58,167 bases of DNA from Deltaproteobacteria bacterium (lineage in GTDB: Bacteria > Myxococcota_A > Polyangia > GCA-2747355), in the NCBI GenBank assembly GCA_020633415.1, contig JACKDQ010000019.1, positions 1 to 58,167 of the forward strand, written 5' to 3'. Below are positions 44,396-52,595 of the stretch, one piece after another (within the stretch, counting starts at the first letter, position 1; every line of letters starts with the position of its first letter). The notes below the pieces were generated by a model. It did no database searches, was not told the origin of the DNA, and was given only the letters and a program-made list of their open reading frames with translations. The translations under genes and the position numbers were made by a program.

Positions 44396-46234
44396 TCATC
44401 TCTGTTCGAGTCTCGATTGTTCTGCCTCGTCGTTTGCGCACGCGGCTGGGCTCTTCAGGTTGCGATACCATGTCAGATAGAGTCCACCGCCGCTGAGCAG
44501 CGATATCGTCGCAAATAGATAAAAGCTGCTCCAGGCCCGAAAGACCCAGGTCATTGCGCTCAACAATACGCAGACCTGAAAGGGCAGGGCAAACACCAGC
44601 GAGACGCCATCGCGGAACCGCTCGCTGCTACGCGCAGCGCGGTTCGCGTCGTTCCAGCGCCCCTGGCTGGCGGCGAGGCGAGCGATTCGGCCCCAAAACC
44701 CCCACGGGTTGATCTGACTGTAAAAGCGAATCAGCTGGGCGTCGTCGATCGCCGGGGTTAGCAACGTGACGGCGACGGCAGCGAGCAGCGACAGCGCGAT
44801 CACCGTGGGAAACGCCCAATACAGCGGCCAGGCAAGCGCGGTGTTGACGACCAACGCCGCGACAAGACCTGCGGCGGTGCCGGCGGCGAAGCCCCAGCCG
44901 TTAAAGCGCGGCCAGTACCACCGCAGAAACAGCGGGGTGAACATCCCAGCGCCGATACCCATCGTTAGCAGCCCCCAGATCTGGTTGATGTTGGGGACGA
45001 TTGCGGCTAGCGCGATGCCGCCCAGGCAAAGCGCGACAGTCGCCAGTCGCGAAACCCGGATCAGGCGGGGCCCGGCGGCGTTAGGCGCGATGTACGCCTG
45101 GTAGACATCGCGCACGACATAGGATGCACCCGCGTTGAGCGTCGAATCAAAGGTCGACATCGCGGCGGCGACCAGGCCAGCGAGCACGACACCCTTGAGG
45201 CCCACCGGGAGCATCGCCAGTACTACGGGCAAGACCTGTTCCGCATCACCGCTGATCAACTCCGCAGCGGGGCCGCCTTGAGCCAGGACGTGGTAGCCCA
45301 TCACGACGAGGCCGGCGACCATCGCCCAGCGTAGGATCGCCAGGGTGATCGCTTCGAGCGTGAGCAAGCTCGCCTCGCGCTCGTTGCGCGCAGCAAAGAA
45401 GCGTTGATCGGTGTAGCCGCCGACGCCGCCCATGCCTTCGAGCACCGTACGACCGAGCCACATCGCGACGCAGATGCCAAAGGCGCCGAAGATCGGCGAC
45501 CAGGTCGTCGGCGCTTTGGCGAGCAGCGCTTCGCCCAGCGAGTTGGGTATCGTCAGACCGAGCGTCAAGAAGCCCGAGGGAAGGGTAACGCTCGGGCTGA
45601 GTGCGAACCCTTTTAGCGCGACATAGATCGCTGTGACAGCGAGCAGAATCATTTGGATCAGATCGGTAAATACCACGCCGTAAAGTCCCGACATCACCGT
45701 GTAGAAAAAACCGATGCCGACCATTGCCGACGTGCAGGTCAGCTCCGAATACGGCAAAAAGTGCGCGAGGAACTTTCCCGAGCCCTTGGCGAAATAGATG
45801 ATCATCCCCAGGCTCAACGCGATATTGGATAGCGCGCTGAGCAGATGGGCCGCGCGCCCTTGCGGACCATCTCCGAAACGAATCTTCATCCACTCAGCGG
45901 AGGTCATCACTCGGCTGCGACGTAGCCACTTGGCAAGGAAGACCAAGAGAAAGGCCAGCGTGACGCCGACGCCGCCGCGAATCTCGACCAAAAAGCCACG
46001 CAATCCGAGGGAAAACACCACGGCGACGATCACCATCGTTCCCGAGATGTCGAAGTTGGAGGCCGACGTCGAGACGCCTAATATCCACCACGGGATATTG
46101 CGACCGCCGAGAAAGTAATCATCCAGGCTGCGCGCGGCGACTTTGGAGAGCAGATAGCCGACGAGCGTGACGATCAACAAGAAGCCGACGACGATGCTCA
46201 GGTCCGTCGTCGCGAGCACTGGGGCCGTGTTCAT
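44396..46234 (-). CDS. Sodium:solute symporter (SSS) family transporter
   Basis: Membrane transporter of 612 aa with about 13-14 hydrophobic segments. The SSS family start is seen in SLDDYFLGGRNIPWWILG, followed by MVIVAVVFSLGLRGF, WMKIRFGDGPQGRA and the GGYTDQRFFAARNEREA loop. It uses the sodium gradient to take up a small solute (sugars, amino acids or organic acids in relatives). ATG 46234 is chosen; the longer frame lacks an RBS. It heads the operon with the histidine kinase, so uptake and signalling may be linked, as in CbrA-type SSS/kinase pairs. The solute is unknown. Confidence 0.93.
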   Translation of the reverse strand: MNTAPVLATTDLSIVVGFLLIVTLVGYLLSKVAARSLDDYFLGGRNIPWWILGVSTSASNFDISGTMVIVAVVFSLGLRGFLVEIRGGVGVTLAFLLVFLAKWLRRSRVMTSAEWMKIRFGDGPQGRAAHLLSALSNIALSLGMIIYFAKGSGKFLAHFLPYSELTCTSAMVGIGFFYTVMSGLYGVVFTDLIQMILLAVTAIYVALKGFALSPSVTLPSGFLTLGLTIPNSLGEALLAKAPTTWSPIFGAFGICVAMWLGRTVLEGMGGVGGYTDQRFFAARNEREASLLTLEAITLAILRWAMVAGLVVMGYHVLAQGGPAAELISGDAEQVLPVVLAMLPVGLKGVVLAGLVAAAMSTFDSTLNAGASYVVRDVYQAYIAPNAAGPRLIRVSRLATVALCLGGIALAAIVPNINQIWGLLTMGIGAGMFTPLFLRWYWPRFNGWGFAAGTAAGLVAALVVNTALAWPLYWAFPTVIALSLLAAVAVTLLTPAIDDAQLIRFYSQINPWGFWGRIARLAASQGRWNDANRAARSSERFRDGVSLVFALPFQVCVLLSAMTWVFRAWSSFYLFATISLLSGGGLYLTWYRNLKSPAACANDEAEQSRLEQR

Positions 46235-46301
46235 TCGGCCTACCCTAGAGCAACCGTCCATTTTGTGCCATGGCGCGCCGCTGTCGGTCCCGGATCGTGT
46301 C

Positions 46302-46360
46302 GTTGTAGTCGACACAACGCAGGCGTTGTTTACGGGACAACGCGTTGTGATCGCGACAAC
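46302..46360. promoter_or_regulatory. NorR-type array A: three GTTGT-N7-ACAAC sites
   Basis: Three perfect copies of GTTGT-N7-ACAAC at 46302-46318, 46325-46341 and 46344-46360. The gaps are 6 and 2 bp and the centres are 23 and 19 bp apart. Each contains GT-N7-AC, the known core of NorR sites, and three sites per promoter is also the layout at E. coli norVW. It lies about 85 bp before the -24 element of the barrel gene at 46511. It could also act on the divergent symporter, but I see no sigma54 element on that side. Confidence 0.85.
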
Positions 46361-46443
46361 TCGACGCTCTCGCTGGTGCGCGCCGGATCGGCGCTATCTG
46401 TAAGAAAGCAAAAGACAACAGCGCGGCAGCCCACTCGAAGTGT

Positions 46444-46460
46444 TTGGCCCACACTGTGCA
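46444..46460 (+). promoter_or_regulatory. Sigma54 (-24/-12) promoter of the barrel gene
   Basis: TTGGCCCACACTGTGCA fits the sigma54 consensus YTGGCACGRNNNTTGCW at the key positions, with GG at 46446-46447 and GC at 46458-46459 and exactly 10 bp between. Transcription would start near 46471, 40 nt before the ATG at 46511. The enhancer array lies upstream on the same side. Confidence 0.7.
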
Positions 46461-46510
46461 AATGCGCCTGCCGACGCACTTCTGCGCGATCTCTCTAAAG
46501 GAGACGGCCG

Positions 46511-48139
46511 ATGAAAGTTATCTTCTCGCGAGTGCCGCTGCTGCTCGGTGGCTATCTGTTTCTCTTTGTCGCGGCGACGGCTGCGTTTGCGCAGCCGAGC
46601 ACGCAGCCCGTTTCGCCACCGGCGGGGGTTGCCAAGCCCGCGACTGCCACGGGAGCAGCCTCGCCAGCTATTGTAGCCAAGCCAGCGGCCCAGAAGGGCG
46701 TCGACTGGTTCGAGATCAACGGCTTCTACACGATCTGGGGCCTAAACCAGCACCGGTTTCTCCTCGGTAAGGCCGTGGAGTTGGACGACGCCGACTACAT
46801 CGTCCATATGTTGCGGGTCAACCTTCGCCTGGGTACCAAAAAATTTGGTGTGGTGACGCGTTTCGACGCCGCTCAGGGTTGGTGGGGAGCCAACAACAGC
46901 CCCGATGTGGAAAACAGGGCTTCGGAGAGTGGCGGCACGCTGACCAACGCCCCAGTCTACAATCCCTACGCGCTATTTCGCAACAAGGACACCAACTACG
47001 GCATTCACTTCGATCACGCGTACCTCTATCTCGAGGTGCCGTGGGTGCCGTTCCCGGTGCGTGTCCAGGCCGGCCGACAGTACTTTGGCGTCGGCAACAA
47101 GCTGGTGCTTGACGAGGATTACGACGGCATCATCGTTTCGGCTGCACCCACCAAGTGGCTCAAACTGGAGTTTATGTGGGGCAAAATCTCCGAGGGCAAG
47201 GGAGCATTCAAGTTTCCGAGCGGTCTGCTGATGACCGACAAGGGCGTCTATGGCGACGCTGACCTCTTTGGTGGTCGCGCGTTTGTTCGCTGGACCAACC
47301 ACCGACTGGAGCTCTTTGGGCTGCATTATCGCGACAGCTCGGACAGCACCGACTGGACCTACTTACCAAACGGTGTCGGCTATCTGCGAAATCGCTTTGT
47401 GCCCAATCTGAGCAAGGTCACGGCGTTTGGTCTCGCGCTCGACGGAAAGTGCGACTGCATTGGCGATGGCCTGACGTACAAGTTCGAGGCCGACCTGCTG
47501 GTCGGTAGCGATGATATCGCCAACGCAAACTTCGCCGGTGGTTTGCTGGACGTCAACGACGGCGATTTGATGGGCTACAACTTCTACCTCAATGTCGTGC
47601 AGAAGTTCGCCGTCGGCATCCCCGCAGATCTCGGTCTGACCTTCGGCCTCGGTTCAGGCGATGACGATCTGCGCAGCGGCCGCGGCAACATCAACAAGAT
47701 CCAGACCATGGGGTTCTTCCCCCTGACCAACGTTTGGGAGGACTCGGTGATGCCTGACATCGCCGGTATTTCTCCTCAAGGTTTGGGCTCCCCGGTCTCT
47801 CGCGGCTACCGCGAGCTCGAGAACACCATCGCCCTGCAACTAAAACTCGGTGTCCAGCCCTGGTCGCCCCTGCGAATGGAGCTCTCCTATACCTATCTCC
47901 GCGCCACCCAGGCGATTCAGGCCTGGGACGCCACCGGACCGCTGGACGCCTCGTCGAGCGACATCGGCCATGAAATTGACCTCAACATCAAGCTCGACAT
48001 CTACAAAAAGCGCGTGAGCTACGTCGCTCTGTTGGGGGCGTTTATGCCCGGAACAGGCGCGGCTTACTTGATCAACGGCAACGACGCCGTCAAAAAGACC
48101 GTCTTTGAAGCCAAGCAGGTGCTTACGGTTACGTTCTAG
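46511..48139 (+). CDS. Outer-membrane beta-barrel (porin-like, alginate-export-like)
   Basis: Exported barrel protein of 542 aa. The signal peptide ends near AAFA, then an Ala/Pro/Thr linker, then amphipathic strands to the end (VDWFEINGFYTIWGLNQ, VHMLRVNLRLGTKKFGVVTRF, ELSYTYLRATQAI), and it closes with the C-terminal aromatic residue expected for barrels (VLTVTF). It resembles alginate-export-like or DUF1302-like channels, but the assignment within barrels is uncertain. AAGGAG 7-8 nt before the ATG. It has its own sigma54 promoter and NorR-type array and faces the norR gene. I infer an uptake or efflux channel for nitrogen oxyanions or for substrates used with them. Confidence 0.75.
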   Translation: MKVIFSRVPLLLGGYLFLFVAATAAFAQPSTQPVSPPAGVAKPATATGAASPAIVAKPAAQKGVDWFEINGFYTIWGLNQHRFLLGKAVELDDADYIVHMLRVNLRLGTKKFGVVTRFDAAQGWWGANNSPDVENRASESGGTLTNAPVYNPYALFRNKDTNYGIHFDHAYLYLEVPWVPFPVRVQAGRQYFGVGNKLVLDEDYDGIIVSAAPTKWLKLEFMWGKISEGKGAFKFPSGLLMTDKGVYGDADLFGGRAFVRWTNHRLELFGLHYRDSSDSTDWTYLPNGVGYLRNRFVPNLSKVTAFGLALDGKCDCIGDGLTYKFEADLLVGSDDIANANFAGGLLDVNDGDLMGYNFYLNVVQKFAVGIPADLGLTFGLGSGDDDLRSGRGNINKIQTMGFFPLTNVWEDSVMPDIAGISPQGLGSPVSRGYRELENTIALQLKLGVQPWSPLRMELSYTYLRATQAIQAWDATGPLDASSSDIGHEIDLNIKLDIYKKRVSYVALLGAFMPGTGAAYLINGNDAVKKTVFEAKQVLTVTF

Positions 48140-48205
48140 CGTGGCCGAAATGCCGTCGGCTGAGTCATCGCGCGTGGTGGCTCGGCCGGCGGCTCCCTCT
48201 CGGTG

Positions 48206-49801
48206 CTACTTCAATCCGAGACGCTGCGCCATGCGGTGCAGGTTGCTGCGATCAACCTGAAGCTTGCGTGCCGCCTCGGCCCAGTTGCCTTCGCTGCTGT
48301 CGACGGCGCAACGGATCAAATGGCGTTGAAAATCGTCGGTCGCTTGGTGCAGTGGCTGAACTTCCGGCTGCACCTGCGGTAAGGCCGGCGGCTGCTCGGC
48401 AGACGGCAGAAACACGTCGCAATGCTCTTCAGCAACGACCACCAAGCCGTTGCGCTTGCCGGCAGATGCCCGTAAGACCGCGCGCAGCACGGCGTGCTCG
48501 AGCTCACGGACATTGCCCGGCCAATCGTGTTTGCCGAAGACGGCAAACGCTGATTCGTTGAGGCGAAGGCTGCGGGCGCCAATGCGCCGGCGCGCGATGT
48601 CGGCGAAATGAACGACCAGTTTGTCGACGTCTTGGCGCCGGTCGCGCAGCGGCGGCACGCTGATCGGGTAGACTGTCAGTCGGTGAAATAGATCGGCGCG
48701 AAAGTTGCCTCGCTCGACTTCCTGGGCCAAGTTCCGATTGGTTGCCGCCAAAACGCGGACATCGACTTTGATTTGCTGATCAGAACCGACGCGCTGGATG
48801 TCGCCGTCCTGGAGCACACGCAGCAATATTCCTTGGACTGACAGCGGCATTTCGCCGATTTCGTCGAGCAGCAGTGTGCCTTTGTTGGCGAGCTCAAACT
48901 TGCCGCGGCGGTCGCGTGAAGCGCCGGTGAATGAGCCGCGCAGGTGACCGAAGAGTTCGCTCTCCGCTAGGCTTTCAGGAAGCGCCGCGCAGTTGACGTA
49001 GACCAGCGGCTCCGCCGAACGTTCCGATTGCTCGTGCAGCAAGCGGGCGACGAGTTCTTTGCCGACGCCCGTTTCTCCAGCGATCAGTACGGTCACGTCA
49101 GACCGCGCGACCATCGCGATCTCATCGCGCAGCCGCTGCATTGCGTCGCTGTCGCCGAGCAGAACGGCGCGTCCGCGATCAAGGTTGTCTTGGAGCAGCG
49201 CGTGGGCGACCTCGGTACGGTGACCGACTTCCTGCTCCAACTTGCTCAGCAGATCGGCTGTCTGCATTGCTGCGCCGGCCAACGCGGCGAAGGTACTGAT
49301 CTCATCATCGCTGATCGGGTCGAAACAGTGCGGTTCAAGGGCGTCGAGCGTCAGCGCTCCGACTGTCTTGCCCTGGACCTTTAGCGCGCAGCCCATGCAA
49401 GAGTGCACGTCGAGCTGCTCTCCTGACGCGATCGCGCCGTCGAACGGATCGGGGCGAGCGTCATCAGCGGCAAAACGCACCGGTGTCGCCGAGGCAAGGA
49501 TCGCGGCAAGCCGCGGATGTTGGTCGATATAGTAGCGGGTTTGTCCGACCGAAGAGACCAATCCTGAAGTGGCTACCGGAATCAGCGAGTCAGCTTCGAG
49601 GCGTAGCAGCGTCGCGGCGTCACAAGGAAACACCCGACAGAGCGCCTGAATCAAGCGTTCGTAGCGGCCATCGTTGGCCAGAGCGGCAGTAAGGTCCGTG
49701 GCGATCGAGAGTAGGGCGCGCTCGACGCCTTTTCGATCGATCGGCGCGGCACCCGTCTTCGGTATCGCACGGAGTCTCACGGCTTCCTTCGAGGATTGCA
49801 T
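48206..49801 (-). CDS. norR: NorR-like NO-sensing sigma54 activator
   Basis: Sigma54 activator of 531 aa: GAF sensor (about 25-185), AAA+ (212-450), Fis-type HTH (about 500-531). It matches E. coli NorR along its length. The NO-sensing iron ligands proposed for E. coli (R75, D96, D99, C113, D131) are all kept, with a constant offset of 22: R97, D118, D121, C135, D153, seen in HPRL, RPDPFDG, DVHSCMG and TLDALE. Walker A is GETGVGKE, Walker B LLLDEIGE. The sigma54 loop is GSFTGA (289-294), not GAFTGA. The HTH (AARKLQVDRSNLHRMAQRLG) is also NorR-like. It is the last gene of the hao operon, 96 bp after the nrfD-like gene, so it should be raised by its own target. Start ATG 49801. Confidence 0.9.
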   Translation of the reverse strand: MQSSKEAVRLRAIPKTGAAPIDRKGVERALLSIATDLTAALANDGRYERLIQALCRVFPCDAATLLRLEADSLIPVATSGLVSSVGQTRYYIDQHPRLAAILASATPVRFAADDARPDPFDGAIASGEQLDVHSCMGCALKVQGKTVGALTLDALEPHCFDPISDDEISTFAALAGAAMQTADLLSKLEQEVGHRTEVAHALLQDNLDRGRAVLLGDSDAMQRLRDEIAMVARSDVTVLIAGETGVGKELVARLLHEQSERSAEPLVYVNCAALPESLAESELFGHLRGSFTGASRDRRGKFELANKGTLLLDEIGEMPLSVQGILLRVLQDGDIQRVGSDQQIKVDVRVLAATNRNLAQEVERGNFRADLFHRLTVYPISVPPLRDRRQDVDKLVVHFADIARRRIGARSLRLNESAFAVFGKHDWPGNVRELEHAVLRAVLRASAGKRNGLVVVAEEHCDVFLPSAEQPPALPQVQPEVQPLHQATDDFQRHLIRCAVDSSEGNWAEAARKLQVDRSNLHRMAQRLGLK

Positions 49802-49860
49802 CACGACAGCGGCTCCACTTCGCGGGGCTAAGCTAGCACGGACACGCGGGCAGAGGTAGT

Positions 49861-49882
49861 GTTGTGTGCAAATGCACACGAC
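49861..49882. promoter_or_regulatory. Palindrome between the nrfD-like gene and norR
   Basis: GTGTGC (49864-49869), AAAT, GCACAC (49874-49879) form a 6-bp inverted repeat, with outer pairs G61-C82 and T62-A81 around one mismatch. It lies in the 96-bp gap before norR. It is not the NorR-type GTTGT-N7-ACAAC site and has no T tract, so it may be an operator for a separate regulator or a small hairpin for mRNA processing. Confidence 0.4.
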
Positions 49883-49897
49883 CACATTGTCTTGTGG

Positions 49898-51109
49898 TTA
49901 TGGATGGTTGGCGCGCAGGCGACCCGTAACGATCGCCAAGGCGACTTTGGCCATCAAGGTAAACAGCAACGCGCCCAGCGACCAGATGCCGAGGCAGACA
50001 GCGAACTCACTTAGCGATGGGGTGTATTCGACGAGATCGCCGGCCGGGGTGGGAATGAATCCAGGAATGATCAATCCCATGCCCTTTTCGATCCAGACGC
50101 CCAACACGGTGACAACGGCCGCGAGGCCAAGCAGCAAGCGCTGCCCGTACAAGCGTGGATGAAGAAAGACGACGATCGAAAAGACCTGCAGAGCTAGCCC
50201 CGACCAGATGTAGGGCACCAGCATCTTGTGCTTGCCGATGCCAAAAAATAGGTAGCTCGCCGAGAGCAGGTGGGCCGAGTCGGTGTAGAACTCGGTGAAC
50301 AGTTCACAGCCGAGCAAAAAAAGATTGAGCGGGAGGGTGAAGGTGATGATCTTCCGCAGCAGGGTGCTGACCGTCGATGGTACCTCAAGCTCCGAGAAAC
50401 GATCGATCAGAGCGAAGACGAGCAGTAGCAGCGCCGGGCCGGATGCGAAGGCACTGACCAAGAAACGTGGCGCGAGAATTGCGCTGTTCCAAAACGGTCG
50501 CCCGCCAAGTCCGCTGTATAAAAAGGCTGTGACGGTATGGATGCTGATCGCCCAACCGATCGAAATAAAGACGAACGGCAAATAGTAGCGACGCGTTGGC
50601 TCCTCGCCGCGATAGCGTTTGTAGAGCAGGTACCCGGGAATATGCAGGTTGAGCAGCAGATAGCCGGATAGTACGATCACATCCCAAGCGAGCACCGAGT
50701 GTGGAAAGTTCATCCGCCCGATAAACGGCATCAAGTGGAGAATGCGATCGGGGCGACCCAGATCGACGGTGACAAACGCCAGACACATGACGATTGCCGA
50801 TATCGCCATCAGCTCGCCGAAAAGCACGACCGATTTGACGTCCTTGCGGTCGTACGCGTAGCTCGGCACGACCAACAACACGGCGGCGGCGGCGATGCCG
50901 ACCAAGAAGGTGAAGTTGGCGATGTATGCGCCCCAGCTGACCTGGCTGGTCAGATTTGTGACGACCAGTCCGTGGCGCAGTTGATTGGAGTAACCCAGCA
51001 CGCCAACAGCACAACCGCCTAGCAGCAACAAGAGCCAAAGGTAGTAGCCTCTTGAACGCGAGCGCAGTGCGCAGCGAATCATCGCGCGCCAGTAGTTTAG
51101 GTAGGACAT
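49898..51109 (-). CDS. NrfD-like quinol-oxidising membrane subunit
   Basis: Membrane protein of 403 aa with about 9-10 segments, of the NrfD/PsrC/DsrP/HybB group. Typical parts are QVSWGAYIANFTFLVGIAAAAV at the second segment and GMGLIIPGFIPTPAGDLVEY near the end. Such subunits hold the quinol site and pass electrons to the partner ferredoxin. GGAG lies 7 nt before the ATG. It follows the ferredoxin gene by 33 bp in the hao operon. It is longer than E. coli NrfD (about 320 aa) and closer to the DsrP/HybB type. Confidence 0.88.
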   Translation of the reverse strand: MSYLNYWRAMIRCALRSRSRGYYLWLLLLLGGCAVGVLGYSNQLRHGLVVTNLTSQVSWGAYIANFTFLVGIAAAAVLLVVPSYAYDRKDVKSVVLFGELMAISAIVMCLAFVTVDLGRPDRILHLMPFIGRMNFPHSVLAWDVIVLSGYLLLNLHIPGYLLYKRYRGEEPTRRYYLPFVFISIGWAISIHTVTAFLYSGLGGRPFWNSAILAPRFLVSAFASGPALLLLVFALIDRFSELEVPSTVSTLLRKIITFTLPLNLFLLGCELFTEFYTDSAHLLSASYLFFGIGKHKMLVPYIWSGLALQVFSIVVFLHPRLYGQRLLLGLAAVVTVLGVWIEKGMGLIIPGFIPTPAGDLVEYTPSLSEFAVCLGIWSLGALLFTLMAKVALAIVTGRLRANHP

Positions 51110-51142
51110 CCGCTGCTCCGCTTCCGACGGATCTTGCTGCGC

Positions 51143-52051
51143 TCAGTCGAAGTAGTAGAACACATGTGGCACCGTGTTGAGTTCCTCGCGCAGGACGAAC
51201 ACGCGCTTGCTCTTTATGATCTGCGCGATTTCTCCCTGGGGGTCGTTGAGATCGCCGAATTTTCGGGCTCCGGTTGGGCAAGCTTCGGCGCAAGCCGGAT
51301 AGGTGCCTTCACGGGTTCGGTGTATGCAGAAGTGGCACTTCTCGACGACGCCGCGCGGCCTGACCCGATTGCTAAGATAGCCTTGCTGCGGGTTGAGCTC
51401 GTTGCGCGGGATCATCGGCTGAGCGAAGTTGAAGCGCCGCGCCTCGTAGGGGCATGCTGCCATGCAATAGCGACAGCCGATGCACCAGTCATAGTCGATC
51501 GCGACGACGCCGTCGCTCTCCTTCCAGGTCGCCTGGACCGGACAAACCTTGACACAGGGAGGGTTGTCACATTGGTTGCATTGCATCGGCAGGTAGATCT
51601 TGTCGCGCTTGGGGACATCTCCTTCGTAGTACATGTCACCGCGCTCCGGATTTAGCGTGCCGCGGTCCAGTTCGATGACTTTGATGTACTGGAGAGCCGG
51701 ATTGCGGCCTTGGTTGTTCTCTTTGACACATGCGTGGACACACGCTCGGTTGCCGTTGCAGACCGACAGCGAGATCGCGAAAGCTAGTCGCGCCCCCTTG
51801 ATCGGTGGCGGATCCTTGATCTCCACGTCGAAGTTGTAACGCTCCCGCTGCTCACGCCTAATGCGCGCGAACACGCGCCTCTTGTCCTCGTCGGTCATTT
51901 CCTTGTAGTGCTTTTGGAACAACTTGTCCCAGTCACCGCAGCCAGCTGCAGCGCTCGCTGCGGCCCCCGCGGATAGCACCTTGAGGAAATCGCGTCGCCC
52001 AACCTCAGGCGTGCAAGGGGTCTCGTCGGGCCTATCGGATCGCCGATCCAT
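51143..52051 (-). CDS. NrfC/HybA/DsrO-like ferredoxin with Tat signal
   Basis: Exported ferredoxin of 302 aa. The Tat signal has GRRDFLKVL and then AAGC (C38), so it may also be lipidated. Four cluster motifs are seen: I, C98-x5-C104-x3-C108, where the second Cys is replaced by N101; II, C158/C161/C166/C170; III, C190/C193/C196/C200; IV, C239/C242/C254/C258. It carries electrons from the NrfD-like subunit to the multiheme proteins. Motif I may hold a 3Fe-type or non-standard cluster. It overlaps the stop of the tetraheme gene by one base (TGATG) and is coupled to it. Confidence 0.9.
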   Translation of the reverse strand: MDRRSDRPDETPCTPEVGRRDFLKVLSAGAAASAAAGCGDWDKLFQKHYKEMTDEDKRRVFARIRREQRERYNFDVEIKDPPPIKGARLAFAISLSVCNGNRACVHACVKENNQGRNPALQYIKVIELDRGTLNPERGDMYYEGDVPKRDKIYLPMQCNQCDNPPCVKVCPVQATWKESDGVVAIDYDWCIGCRYCMAACPYEARRFNFAQPMIPRNELNPQQGYLSNRVRPRGVVEKCHFCIHRTREGTYPACAEACPTGARKFGDLNDPQGEIAQIIKSKRVFVLREELNTVPHVFYYFD

Positions 52052-52587
52052 CAGTGCGCTCCTTTGCGTATGCCCAGGCGGGGGAACGGCGGCGCCGGCA
52101 GGGCTCTGACCTGCGGTGGCGCGGGATGATGCGCGTCATGGCATTCGGTGCAGTTGTAGCGATAGCGCTTGCCGCTCCAGCTGCCGACTTGTTTGCCATG
52201 AGCGCCGTAGCGCCAGTCGCGCAGCTTCTCGCCGTGACACTGCCCGCAGAGCTCGTAGGCGTGATCGAGGGAAATCTTCTTTTGCGTCAGCAACACGAGC
52301 TGGTGAAGATCGGTCCTGTCGTGGCAGAGGTAGCAGGTCGCCATTCCGCTGTAGTGCTTGAACTCCATGCCACTGTGTTTTCCTGTGACCGGCAGGGTCG
52401 TCGGTCGCGGGGTCACCTTGTCGTGGCAGTTCATGCACGGATAGGTCACCAGCCTGCGCGAACGCTCGACTACAATCACCTCGTGCGAGCGCCCGAGCTC
52501 GCGGGGTGTCTGCGATTGGGCGTTCTGACAGGCCGGCGCTGCGGCGAGCACTAACAGGCCCGCCAGTCGGAGATTACCCGCATGCAC
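52051..52587 (-). CDS. Tetraheme c-type cytochrome (NrfB-like role)
   Basis: Exported cytochrome of 178 aa with four CxxCH hemes at C51, C85, C114 and C146 (CMNCH, CYLCH, CGQCH, CTECH). The signal peptide runs to about residue 20 and ends APAC, with no membrane anchor after it. It lies between the octaheme protein and the ferredoxin, so it probably carries electrons from the NrfCD-like pair to the Hao-like protein, as NrfB does for NrfA (NrfB has five hemes). GTG start, 8 bp after the octaheme gene. No NrfH/NapC-type anchor is seen. Confidence 0.88.
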   Translation of the reverse strand: MHAGNLRLAGLLVLAAAPACQNAQSQTPRELGRSHEVIVVERSRRLVTYPCMNCHDKVTPRPTTLPVTGKHSGMEFKHYSGMATCYLCHDRTDLHQLVLLTQKKISLDHAYELCGQCHGEKLRDWRYGAHGKQVGSWSGKRYRYNCTECHDAHHPAPPQVRALPAPPFPRLGIRKGAH

Positions 52588-52595
52588 GCGATCGC

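Noticed and set aside
46235..46301. A sigma54 promoter for the symporter gene on the minus strand
   Set aside because: TGGCAC occurs, but no GC follows at the required 10-bp distance, so I do not call a promoter on that side.
49861..49882. A further NorR-type site in front of norR
   Set aside because: GTTGT is present at 49861, but the matching ACAAC at 7 bp is not; the spacing and arms do not fit.
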